Source of the DNA: DFXE01 sp032054765
GTDB taxonomy: Bacteria; Bacteroidota; Bacteroidia; Bacteroidales; Tannerellaceae
Direction: 5' to 3'
Length of the DNA: 64,000 bases
Assembly: GCA_032054765.1 (NCBI GenBank)
Contig: DAMBSC010000001.1
Location: 248,001 to 312,000, forward strand
Part shown: piece after piece, positions 51,756-59,565 of the stretch
Layout: each line of letters opens with the position of its first letter
How positions within the stretch are numbered: position 1 is the first letter of the stretch
Program-made: the position numbers and the translations under genes
The notes under the pieces: generated by a model
What the model was told of the DNA's origin: nothing
The model's input: the letters and a program-made list of their open reading frames with translations, nothing else
Database searches by the model: none

Positions 51756-52301
51756 TTAAAAGAAAATGAAAAATTTTTGTGTATTTTTTTTCTTTGGTTG
51801 TAGTTTGTCTCGTAAAGTCTTCAATCCCAGATATAATTGATGCTCGACGGTACGGATGGATAATTCCAGTATTTCGGCAATTTCAGCATTTTTCTTCTCC
51901 TCAAAATAAGCAAGTTTAAAAATCCTCCGGCATTTCTCGGGTAACTCTTCTATCTCTTTATGTACCTTCTGAATACCCTCCTTTTCAATAAGCAACTTTT
52001 CAAATGAATCATAGAAATCAAGTTCCAGTCGCCGCCATTCCATTTGTATATGAGAAATATAGTTGTCTTTCACCTCTTCTCGTTTCAGACTGTTAAAGCA
52101 TTTGTTCCTAACGGCTATAAATAGATACGAACGGCTTGGTAATTTGTCAAAAGTGTTAATATTCTCCCATATTTCCAGAAAAACATCATGAACAATATCT
52201 TCTGCTTTATCAGCAGAGATAAAACGCCGGGTAAATATGATCAATAAAGACACATTTGCCTCATAATAGTGCTGAAAATCCCGAATATTTAATTCATCCA
52301 T
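51756..52301 (-). CDS. ECF RNA polymerase sigma-70 factor (181 aa)
   Basis: FecI-like sigma factor. Region 2 (FISADKAEDIVHDVFLEIWENI) and region 4 (IEELPEKCRRIFKLAYFEEKKNAEIAEILELSIRTVEHQL) are complete. The start ATG at 52301 lies inside the last codons of the upstream histidine-kinase gene in another frame (13-nt overlap), implying translational coupling. It presumably directs transcription of susC-susD under FecR control. Confidence 0.95.
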   Translation of the reverse strand: MDELNIRDFQHYYEANVSLLIIFTRRFISADKAEDIVHDVFLEIWENINTFDKLPSRSYLFIAVRNKCFNSLKREEVKDNYISHIQMEWRRLELDFYDSFEKLLIEKEGIQKVHKEIEELPEKCRRIFKLAYFEEKKNAEIAEILELSIRTVEHQLYLGLKTLRDKLQPKKKNTQKFFIFF

Positions 52302-53905
52302 TTAGGAAGTATAAATTCAAAACGAGAACCTTTTCCAAGCTCTGAATTAACGCTTAAGCTCCCACCCATTTGCTCGATAAGGCTTTTACAAATAGATAAT
52401 CCAAGTCCGGTACCTTGCGCGTAATTATCTAATTTAACAAAACGATCGAAAATCCGGTTTATATTTTCGGGAGCAATGCCTTTCCCTGTATCTTCAACAT
52501 AGAATAATACATGATCTGCCCCTCTTGCTTCATAACCTAGCTTAATATATCCTTTTTTTGTGAATTTTACAGAGTTGGAAATAAAGTTCATCAACACTTG
52601 CTTAATCCTATTGGAGTCTGCGTATATGGTATCATCAGGTTGAGAGTTATCAAATATTAGCTTTACATCCTCCAGTAAATGATTATTCTTGAATGACAAT
52701 ATGATTTCTTCACAAAATTCCTTTATTTGTACAACGCTTCTGGCAAACTGGAACGTACCCGACTCAATTTTTGATAAATCCAGTATATCGTTTACCAGTT
52801 TTAAGAGTAGCTCGTTGTTTTGTTGGATGATTTTTATAAATTCTTTTTTCTCTGCAGGGTCATTACTCTCCTCTATTAGATCGGTAAAACCGATAATAGC
52901 ATTAAGTGGAGTGCGTATTTCATGACTCATATTTGCCAGAAAAGCAGACTTCAATTTATCCAGCTCTTCAGCTTTATTTTTTGCTAAAGTCATTTTGGCC
53001 AGTTCAAAACAAATATTGATGATATGCATTAAAGAAGAAAACCACTGGAAGTCTTCCTTTGTCCAGTTTCGTTGTCTATCCACCACATCTATACCTGCAT
53101 ATCCCCACACTGTATTATCATGGGAGATAAAAGGTACAACCATTAATGATTGGATATCCTGTGCTGCCAGAAAATCCCTGTCTATATGGTCCCATTCCGG
53201 TAAGTCATTCAAAGAAGAAAGAATAATAGGCTGATGAGATAATATTTGCTGATTCCACCATGTAGTAGGCTCAAAGAAAACGTTTTGTAAATTTTGAATT
53301 TCTTCCAGTCCTTTGCGACTGACCGCTTCATATATGCAGCTTTGCTTTTTTTCATTCCAATAATATTCAAAGATATAGGCTCTTTCTGCGCTGAAATGGG
53401 TAATGAGCGAGTTCAGGATATGGTTTACCATATCATCCAGATTCTCACTCTGAAGGAATGAAAATAAAGATTTGGATATACCATTCAACTTAAATATCAA
53501 ATTCTTAACTGTTTCGCTACTGGTAGGATGTTGGTTTTCTCCATCTTTTCTATCGATTTGATATGCTAAGCCGGATATTTTTTTATCATCAATCCTTTTA
53601 AAACGAATAGTAATCCATATCTGACTATCATCAACATATGCAGGAAATACCATTTGATAAATGTTCTCTTTTAAAGCAGAATTAATGGACTCAATGATCC
53701 GCGAACGATAGTCCTCTCTTATTAATTTATAATAAAAATCCAGATCTGTGGGTACAACATCCAATTTCAGCAAATTGACAAGAATTTCTGAGCAGTGAAA
53801 TGTCAATTTTTCAAGATCAGCTTCCCACCAGCCCATATCAAGTCTCTCTGAGATGCTTTGAGTATCTGTTTTTCCTGGTGAGGTATTAGTGAACTTTTTC
53901 TCCAT
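52289..53905 (-). CDS. GAF-domain sensor histidine kinase (538 aa)
   Basis: Cytoplasmic sensor kinase with no membrane helix. PAS-like region at 1-130 (DMGWWEADLEKLTFHCSEIL), GAF domain at about 140-300 (SAERAYIFEYYWNEKK, QDIQSLMVVPFISHDNTVWGYAGID), HisKA with phospho-acceptor His328 in NMSHEIRTPLNAIIG, and HATPase with the N box (NRIKQVLMNFISNSVKFT), G1 box (VEDTGKGI) and G2 box (GTGLGLSI). No receiver domain is fused and no response regulator is in the window, so its phosphotransfer partner is elsewhere. Overlap with the sigma gene suggests shared expression and perhaps a joint input. Confidence 0.92.
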   Translation of the reverse strand: MEKKFTNTSPGKTDTQSISERLDMGWWEADLEKLTFHCSEILVNLLKLDVVPTDLDFYYKLIREDYRSRIIESINSALKENIYQMVFPAYVDDSQIWITIRFKRIDDKKISGLAYQIDRKDGENQHPTSSETVKNLIFKLNGISKSLFSFLQSENLDDMVNHILNSLITHFSAERAYIFEYYWNEKKQSCIYEAVSRKGLEEIQNLQNVFFEPTTWWNQQILSHQPIILSSLNDLPEWDHIDRDFLAAQDIQSLMVVPFISHDNTVWGYAGIDVVDRQRNWTKEDFQWFSSLMHIINICFELAKMTLAKNKAEELDKLKSAFLANMSHEIRTPLNAIIGFTDLIEESNDPAEKKEFIKIIQQNNELLLKLVNDILDLSKIESGTFQFARSVVQIKEFCEEIILSFKNNHLLEDVKLIFDNSQPDDTIYADSNRIKQVLMNFISNSVKFTKKGYIKLGYEARGADHVLFYVEDTGKGIAPENINRIFDRFVKLDNYAQGTGLGLSICKSLIEQMGGSLSVNSELGKGSRFEFILPKWMN

Positions 53906-54046
53906 ATTAGAAAGATGTAGTGAATAGCTAAGAGTACATACTTTAATTACCCCTTAATCATTTACATTAGAGGGACATCAAATTTATGAATTTTTTATTG
54001 TAATAATTCTTTTATCGGAAATTTTCCAGAAGACTTGTGTGGTATA

Positions 54047-55105
54047 TCAGTTTATCCTGTCAAACTTTATTTGTACAATCGGTTCATCACTGTTTACGTC
54101 AGTCGCATATATAATGTTATTATCTTCGTCAACATGGATGCCGTAAATTGCGCGATCCAAGGTGTATTTTATAACCGGATTACCCTGAAAGTCGAAAACA
54201 TAGATGTATCTGCCGCCATCTTCCCTTTCAATTCCTTCCATAGCATTCCTTTCTATCTCTTTAAAAGAACGACCATGAAAAACGGTGTATATATAGTTAT
54301 CCGTAATTTGTATATCGCTGAATCCCATAATACCGGTGGGTATTCCTTCTCCTCCGGCATCATTAAATACCGGTTCACCATTCGGACCATATTTTATCGT
54401 ATCCCTATCATTTGCTAAGTCGATTATTTCAATCACTTCTCCTAACTGGGTAGCTAAAGATAAGATTTGCTTGTCAGGATTATAATCAATAAAACTTCGC
54501 CACGCCTGGGCGAGGGCAGGAGAGGAATGGACCAGTCCGTTTTCAGTGGGTATATGTCCGGCTGATTGAATGATTTCACCTTTTCGGTTTAACTTATGAT
54601 ACCGGTATTCTCCTGAATAATCAGGAACAATAAAACCATCTGCTATTTCCTCAAAATCTAGTGTGCGGATCAGATACTTATCCAGCGGGATTTCTTCTAC
54701 CCGGTGGGCAGAACGGTTGGAGGCTTGAATGCTCCATCGCGTAATTTGCATTTTATTCGCATCCAGTACCCATAAAGAATCAGAAGAATTAAACTGAACT
54801 GTTTCGGCCGAAAGTATCTCTTCAGGCCCGTTTCCTCTGCGCCCAAAAGAAACAATATGGCGCCACTCCGGAAAAGTAAACGCATGAAGAAAATGATCTG
54901 CGTTATGGAGATCCAATATAATAGCGAAACTATCCCTGACCGCTATCCGGAATGGATAGCGGAACAGGATAGTGTCTAAATAGATAACCTGTGATCTTAA
55001 TGCCTCCTCATGACTAAAATTTTTATAGCGAGGATGAATTTCTTTTATGTTTGTCGTACAACTGAAAAATGTAAATACAAATAGTATGTAAAAACATATT
55101 TTCAT
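54047..55105 (-). CDS. 6-bladed beta-propeller lipoprotein, NVEALA-associated (352 aa)
   Basis: Exported propeller protein. Signal MKICFYILFVFTFFSC gives a lipobox Cys16. The body has repeating propeller blades (HIVSFGRRGNGPEEIL, SDSLWVLDANKMQITRW, YIYVFDFQGNPVIKYTLDR, AIYGIHVDEDNNIIYATD). Such propeller proteins frequently neighbour NVEALA peptide genes in Bacteroidetes. The ATG overlaps the stop of the NVEALA gene (ATGA), so the two are translationally coupled. The ligand is unknown; binding or export of the peptide is a guess. Confidence 0.88.
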   Translation of the reverse strand: MKICFYILFVFTFFSCTTNIKEIHPRYKNFSHEEALRSQVIYLDTILFRYPFRIAVRDSFAIILDLHNADHFLHAFTFPEWRHIVSFGRRGNGPEEILSAETVQFNSSDSLWVLDANKMQITRWSIQASNRSAHRVEEIPLDKYLIRTLDFEEIADGFIVPDYSGEYRYHKLNRKGEIIQSAGHIPTENGLVHSSPALAQAWRSFIDYNPDKQILSLATQLGEVIEIIDLANDRDTIKYGPNGEPVFNDAGGEGIPTGIMGFSDIQITDNYIYTVFHGRSFKEIERNAMEGIEREDGGRYIYVFDFQGNPVIKYTLDRAIYGIHVDEDNNIIYATDVNSDEPIVQIKFDRIN

Positions 55106-55311
55106 CTAGCTGTTCCTTTGAAATATACTTTCCAGCTATTACAATCAATACTTCCACTCCCTGCACAGAAATCTCCTGCACCTTCACTCTGAGCTAAAGC
55201 TTCGACATTCTCTAATGTCAGGTCTTTTAATCCCTTATTTTCATTTTTACTAATTATAAAGACAAAAATTATGACAATCAATATAATTCCTAATTTTACA
55301 ATGTTTTTCAT
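55102..55311 (-). CDS. NVEALA-family secreted peptide precursor (69 aa)
   Basis: Short precursor with an N-terminal hydrophobic signal (residues 5-21, VKLGIILIVIIFVFIIS), the family-defining NVEALA motif in LTLENVEALAQSEG (about 33-46), and a C-terminal cysteine-containing part with Cys pairs (DFCAGSGSIDCNSWK) likely to form a disulfide outside the cytoplasm. The motif probably directs processing and export. Function is not established; a signalling or secreted-peptide role is proposed for such families. Just under 1.3 kb of non-coding DNA lies upstream. Confidence 0.9.
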   Translation of the reverse strand: MKNIVKLGIILIVIIFVFIISKNENKGLKDLTLENVEALAQSEGAGDFCAGSGSIDCNSWKVYFKGTAR

Positions 55312-55654
55312 ACGAGTTTGTTATAAAAGTTAAAGCTTCTTACTATGTAAACATACTTACCAAAAAAATAATTTGCAAGAAAAAAGGGTGATATTTTAGT
55401 GATATTTTTTATCTGATTTACTTCCAGTGGCTTAGTTTGGATAAAAAATTGCATGTTATTTGATAATGTAATGATTAATTTTCTGTAATTTATAAAAAGA
55501 TCTAAGTTTTTAAAAAACTAACTTTCTTAATAGTTGAAATATTTCTTTCTGATTTCATTTTTCACTAGCAGTAACCATTGTTTATTTTTATATGTTTCAT
55601 TATTAATAGGATATGATACATCTGTTTTTTCTTCCTAGTGGCTCTATACTTCTT

Positions 55655-55795
55655 TCATACAACATTCCTTACTTCTCCCAGTTGAGTTTGTCGTATTATC
55701 GTCACCTTTCACTAATGCTATCAATCCTTTTCTACAAGCGGATTTGCTGATGAAAGCAAATGATTTCACCTTTTACATCTGCTTTCATCATGCCT
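55655..55795. repeat. Left arm of a roughly 130-bp imperfect inverted repeat
   Basis: The reverse complement aligns with 56322-56457 at about three-quarters identity by eye, with a shared 23-bp core (CCGCTTGTAGAAAAGGATTG plus ATA). It contains a GATGAAAGCA...TGATTTCACC palindrome. Boundaries are approximate. Confidence 0.75.
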
Positions 55796-55887
55796 TTCTT
55801 TTTCCTCTTAACAAATTACTACTTTAATCTCTCATTTTTAGCGTTTGGCTCATAATAAATTATTACAGATTTCGGCTCTTTTTTACC

Positions 55888-55971
55888 GGCTCACAGCTGT
55901 GAGCCACTCGGTTCACCTATGTGATCCCTAAGGCTCACAAGGGTGAGCCGCATCGCTCACCTTCGTGAGCC
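55888..55971. repeat. Second 22-bp-period palindrome array
   Basis: Four 18-bp palindromic units start at 55888, 55910, 55932 and 55954, exactly 22 bp apart, with 4-bp spacers. The first (GGCTCACAGCTGTGAGCC) is a perfect palindrome; the others keep GGCTCAC/GTGAGCC arms with few changes and varied centres. It lies between the two arms of the long inverted repeat. Confidence 0.85.
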
Positions 55972-56320
55972 GATTAATATATTACTACAAAACGAGTAAT
56001 ATATTATTGGGAAAGCAATAAATTCATTAGACCAAAGTGATAATAGGTTACAGCGAAATGAATAATTACGTTAATAATGATAAGATATTAGCCGGCGGCA
56101 TAAGACCCTGGAAACCGAACATATGTAAGGTATATAGCCCCGATAGAAGCGAGATATTTACATTACTACTTACAGCATGAATAATTTATATTGTAACCAA
56201 TAACGATGTACTTACACCACTCGCTATTAACATTGTGATACTATGTATTAGACTATTACGAAACGTACGATTTTGTTATGTCTGTGTACGATTTTACTAT
56301 ATTTCATACTCTACACTAAT
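55972..56320. other. Non-coding interior of the inverted-repeat region
   Basis: No credible ORF. It contains GGTTACA near 56047 and TGTAACC near 56191 as a distant inverted pair, and a GC-richer patch around 56090-56150. No transposase, so not a complete insertion sequence. Confidence 0.5.
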
Positions 56321-56321
56321 C

Positions 56322-56457
56322 AGTGAAAGCAACTGCCGAAGGGTGAAAGCAACTGCTTTCACCAGCAAAACCGCTTGTAGAAAAGGATTGATAAGATTGG
56401 TGAAAGGTGAAGGCAATGCGACAGACTAAACAGGAGGTAAGGAATGTCATAGAGTGA
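56322..56457. repeat. Right arm of the imperfect inverted repeat
   Basis: Partner of 55655-55795. It contains the perfect palindrome GGTGAAAGCA-AC-TGCTTTCACC (56342-56363) and a partial copy 20 bp before it. Confidence 0.75.
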
Positions 56458-56565
56458 ACTAATTTTGAACCTCTATTTATAATTTAGCAGCTCATATTGA
56501 GCGATTATCCGTTTCCATAAAATATTTTATTGGGTGATAATAAAGAATATTAGTTTACTTGTGTT

Positions 56566-56573
56566 TATATTTG
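56566..56573 (+). promoter_or_regulatory. -7 promoter element, first paralogue
   Basis: TATATTTG; it lies within the longest frame from 56559, so translation must start at ATG 56601. Confidence 0.65.
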
Positions 56574-56600
56574 TCAGAATTTGCTATAACTCTTAAATTG

Positions 56601-57317
56601 ATGAAACAATCCACAAAGTATTACATTATTCTCTTTATTATTTTTACATCAATAATCTATACGGTATGCTTGAACACTCTCTATAATTCCTCTTTAAACT
56701 ATGTTTTAGCTGAAAGTAAAAATATTTTTGATGATGTGATCGATATTGATCGGGATGCACGTTATGATGAAACTGGGGAAGTTATGCATTTTATATATAT
56801 ACCTCATGATACATCTACATATCTTGTAACTGAAATGGAAGGCCATGAGCCAATTTATAGGGAAAAAACAGATTCTATCAGGCAGTTAACATATGAGGTG
56901 AGAATTAAAAGTGCAACTCAGTCTTATCTTTACTATAAAAATCCAATCAATGTATATACCTTAGATAGCCTTTTCCAAATAGAGTTATTAAATAAAAAGA
57001 TTGTCGCAAGAACTTTTATAATTTATAGTGACAATAAGACTGGTAAAACATATTATAGTGACAATGATTCAACTTTTTCTAATGAATTTAAAGAGTTGGA
57101 TGTAGTAGACCTTGGATATAAAGAATTAACACTTCAGGCTTTTGTCAATGTGTTACCAACAACAATTATTCGTAAATCTCTTTTGCCTATATGTAGTATT
57201 ACTTTTATTTGGCTACTACTAATAGGAATAGCAGCGCATATTTTTTACAAAATAAAAATTAAGAAAGCAATATTTGTTAAATTTACTGTCCAATTAAAAA
57301 AAACAGATATTGATTAG
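56601..57317 (+). CDS. Two-TM sensor-like protein, paralogue 1, lacking DNA-binding domain (238 aa)
   Basis: TM1 at residues 8-25 (YYIILFIIFTSIIYTVC), a periplasmic domain of about 165 residues (KNIFDDVIDIDRDARYDETGE, REKTDSIRQLTYEVRIKSA), TM2 at about 200-222 (SITFIWLLLIGIAAHIFY), then only about 20 mostly basic residues. The same architecture occurs in the next two genes; only the third continues into a winged helix. Function is unknown; as an accessory or decoy sensor it could modulate the third protein. Own promoter upstream. Confidence 0.75.
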   Translation: MKQSTKYYIILFIIFTSIIYTVCLNTLYNSSLNYVLAESKNIFDDVIDIDRDARYDETGEVMHFIYIPHDTSTYLVTEMEGHEPIYREKTDSIRQLTYEVRIKSATQSYLYYKNPINVYTLDSLFQIELLNKKIVARTFIIYSDNKTGKTYYSDNDSTFSNEFKELDVVDLGYKELTLQAFVNVLPTTIIRKSLLPICSITFIWLLLIGIAAHIFYKIKIKKAIFVKFTVQLKKTDID

Positions 57318-57343
57318 TCTTATTTTTTTTCAATACAATCTAG

Positions 57344-57351
57344 TATATTTG
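57344..57351 (+). promoter_or_regulatory. -7 promoter element, second paralogue
   Basis: TATATTTG 24 bp before the ATG at 57375. Confidence 0.65.
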
Positions 57352-57374
57352 TTATTTTCAAAAATAATTATTTA

Positions 57375-58085
57375 ATGAAAAAGCCTCAAAGGGATAATAT
57401 CCTCATTTTCTTTTTCTTATTAATCTGTATAATATATGCAGTAACTTTATATAACCTTTATCATTCTTCTTTGAATGATCTAATGCATCAGAGTAAAAAT
57501 ATTTTTGAAGATGCAATTGATATAGATAGAGATAGACGCCTTGCAGAAACCGGAGAAATTGTTCATTATAAATATTTACCCCAGGATACTTCACAGTATA
57601 TTGTTTATCAAAAAAGTAATCAACCACCAAAGTATCGGGAAAAAACAGATTCTCTTAGACAATTGTCGCCTAAAGTTAAACTTAATAATGCTATTCAAGG
57701 CTTTCTTTATCATGATAATCCTATAAAAATAAATGTTATTGATAGTCTTTTTAAGGCGGAACTATCTAATAAAAAAATAAAAGGGGAAACTGTTTTGATT
57801 TATTTTGTGGATTCTGGAGCAAAGCAGCATTATAGTAGTTTGGATACAAGACTATGTAATGAGGCATATAAGTTAGATAGTATTCCTTTAGGATTTTTTG
57901 ATGAAATTGCTATACAAGCTTATATTAAAATATCTCCTTGTTCAATTGTTCGCAAGTCTTTTCTACCTATTAGTAGAATTACTTTTGTCTGCTTTGTTCT
58001 TTCGGGTACAATATTGTCTTTAATCCGTATTAGAAGAAAAAAGAAACCTTTAGGCTTCAAATTTACAATACAATATAGAAAGTAG
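57375..58085 (+). CDS. Two-TM sensor-like protein, paralogue 2, lacking DNA-binding domain (236 aa)
   Basis: Close paralogue of the preceding gene: TM1 (ILIFFFLLICIIYAVTLY), the shared periplasmic signature KNIFEDAIDIDRDRRLAETGE, YREKTDSLRQLSPKVKLNNA and SSLDTRLCNEAYKLDSI, TM2 near 205-225 (ISRITFVCFVLSGTILSLI), and a short basic tail ending KFTIQYRK. The tail resembles that of paralogue 1 (KFTVQLKK), so the truncation looks ancestral to both copies. Own promoter. Confidence 0.75.
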   Translation: MKKPQRDNILIFFFLLICIIYAVTLYNLYHSSLNDLMHQSKNIFEDAIDIDRDRRLAETGEIVHYKYLPQDTSQYIVYQKSNQPPKYREKTDSLRQLSPKVKLNNAIQGFLYHDNPIKINVIDSLFKAELSNKKIKGETVLIYFVDSGAKQHYSSLDTRLCNEAYKLDSIPLGFFDEIAIQAYIKISPCSIVRKSFLPISRITFVCFVLSGTILSLIRIRRKKKPLGFKFTIQYRK

Positions 58086-58132
58086 ATATATAGTTTACTG
58101 ATCTTTATCTTTTCTTTAAAGACTAATCTTTA

Positions 58133-58140
58133 TATCTTTG
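58133..58140 (+). promoter_or_regulatory. -7 promoter element, third paralogue
   Basis: TATCTTTG 26 bp before the ATG at 58166. Confidence 0.65.
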
Positions 58141-58165
58141 TGGTTGAAAACAAAGTGATTATTTA

Positions 58166-59167
58166 ATGAAAAAATATCTGAAATGCACTTTAGGATTGAT
58201 TTTTATCTGTATAATCTGTTTTATTTATTTGTCAACAATAAATTCTCTGATGAATGTATCAGAAAATGATTTGCTTTCTGAATGTAAAAAAGTTTTTGCC
58301 GAAGTAGTAGATAAAGACAGAGATTTTCGATTGAAAACATGCGGACAAGAGATTCATTATACGTATCAACCCAATGATACATCTTCTTATATAGTATATG
58401 AGAAAGGGAATGATCCTCCTATTATTCAAGAGAAAACAGATTCTATACGAAAACTTTCATATTCTGAAAAATTAAATAATGTGATACAAATATATCTTTA
58501 TCAAATAAATCCGATTGATGTAAATCTCCTTGATAGTATGTTTAATATTTTATTATTAGAAAAAAATATACAAGCAAATACCGCTGTAAAATATTTTGAT
58601 AATTTAAATAAACAGGTGTACAACAGTGTATCAGATACATTAATGCTTCAAGATTTAGTTTTTTTAGATGAAATTCGACTTGGATTTCAGAATGAATTGA
58701 CTTTACAAGGTTATATCAAATTTCCTTTTTCAAGTATAATGCGTAAACCTTTATTCCAGATAAGTGGTATTACCCTAATCTGGTTAATGCTAATGGCGGG
58801 ATCGTTGTATTTGATTTTCCGTAAGGAAAAGAATGCGATCAGAAAGCATATTCAGGTATTGGAGAATATTTATCTGGATACGGATAGGAATTGTCTTTGT
58901 TATTATGAGAGGGAGATTGAACTGACCGATATGTACACTAAATTATTAGGTAAGCTGCTGAGTAGTCCGGATTACTTTGTTAGTAATGAGGAACTGATCA
59001 GAGTCTTATATGGCAAAATTGAAAATGGTGGTAGGGAGCGTCTTGTTCAACTTATTAAACGTATTAGGGAAGATATTATACAAACGGTTCCTGAGATGGA
59101 ATTGAAGAATATTCGAAGTAAAGGGTATCAGCTTATTATTATACAAAACGTATCTTTGCTTGCATAA
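58166..59167 (+). CDS. ToxR-like membrane-bound transcriptional regulator, paralogue 3 (333 aa)
   Basis: TM1 at 8-27 (LGLIFICIICFIYLSTI), periplasmic domain homologous to paralogues 1 and 2 (CKKVFAEVVDKDRDFRLKTCG, QEKTDSIRKLSYSEKLNNV), TM2 at about 208-226 (ISGITLIWLMLMAGSLYLIF), then a cytoplasmic C-terminal winged helix of OmpR/ToxR type: ELTDMYTKLLGKLLSSPDYFVSNEELIRVLYG, RERLVQLIKRIREDI and LKNIRSKGYQLII. The DNA-binding domain is at the C-terminus, reversed relative to classic ToxR, so it reads a periplasmic signal and binds DNA at the membrane. Targets are unknown; the nearby NVEALA/propeller region is a candidate. Confidence 0.82.
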   Translation: MKKYLKCTLGLIFICIICFIYLSTINSLMNVSENDLLSECKKVFAEVVDKDRDFRLKTCGQEIHYTYQPNDTSSYIVYEKGNDPPIIQEKTDSIRKLSYSEKLNNVIQIYLYQINPIDVNLLDSMFNILLLEKNIQANTAVKYFDNLNKQVYNSVSDTLMLQDLVFLDEIRLGFQNELTLQGYIKFPFSSIMRKPLFQISGITLIWLMLMAGSLYLIFRKEKNAIRKHIQVLENIYLDTDRNCLCYYEREIELTDMYTKLLGKLLSSPDYFVSNEELIRVLYGKIENGGRERLVQLIKRIREDIIQTVPEMELKNIRSKGYQLIIIQNVSLLA

Positions 59168-59184
59168 TAACAATTGCGGATGGT

Positions 59185-59565
59185 ATGAAGAATGAAGGGT
59201 TTACTTTTCGGAAGAGGTTTGCTAGTTTTAAATATGCTTTTCATGGAATATGGCTGTTGTTGCGATATGAGCATAGCGCCTGGTTGCATGGTATAATAGG
59301 GCTTTGTACGATCATCGCCGGCATTCTTTTGGAAATATCTGCAATAGAATGGGTGGCTGTGGTAATTGTTTGTGGATGCGTGCTGGCCGCCGAAGCTTTA
59401 AATACGGCTATCGAACGCCTGGCGGATGTGGTTTCTACTGAATATAATGAATCTATTAAGCAATTAAAGGATTTGTCTGCGGGAGGAGTTCTGCTAATGG
59501 CTTTTGCAGCAGCCATTATCGGCCTAATCATTTTCCTCCCTAAACTGATTGCTTTATTTCAATAA
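59185..59565 (+). CDS. dgkA: Diacylglycerol kinase family protein (126 aa)
   Basis: Small integral-membrane lipid kinase; homologues phosphorylate diacylglycerol or undecaprenol. Three hydrophobic helices (about 32-50, 53-75, 98-122) and the family signature EALNTAIERLADVVS are present, with KDLSAGGVLLMA after it. It starts 18 bp after the ToxR-like gene and its end overlaps by 12 bp the end of the converging HTH gene. Confidence 0.92.
   Translation: MKNEGFTFRKRFASFKYAFHGIWLLLRYEHSAWLHGIIGLCTIIAGILLEISAIEWVAVVIVCGCVLAAEALNTAIERLADVVSTEYNESIKQLKDLSAGGVLLMAFAAAIIGLIIFLPKLIALFQ

Noticed and set aside
55888..55971. Possible CRISPR array from regularly spaced repeats
   Set aside because: Units are palindromes with only 4-bp spacers and a 22-bp period; there are no 25-40 bp variable spacers and no cas genes in the window. 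The HU-leader array fails for the same reason.
56235..56429. 64-codon ORF on the plus strand
   Set aside because: It lies inside the right arm of the long inverted repeat, has biased low-complexity composition and no promoter or homologous pattern.
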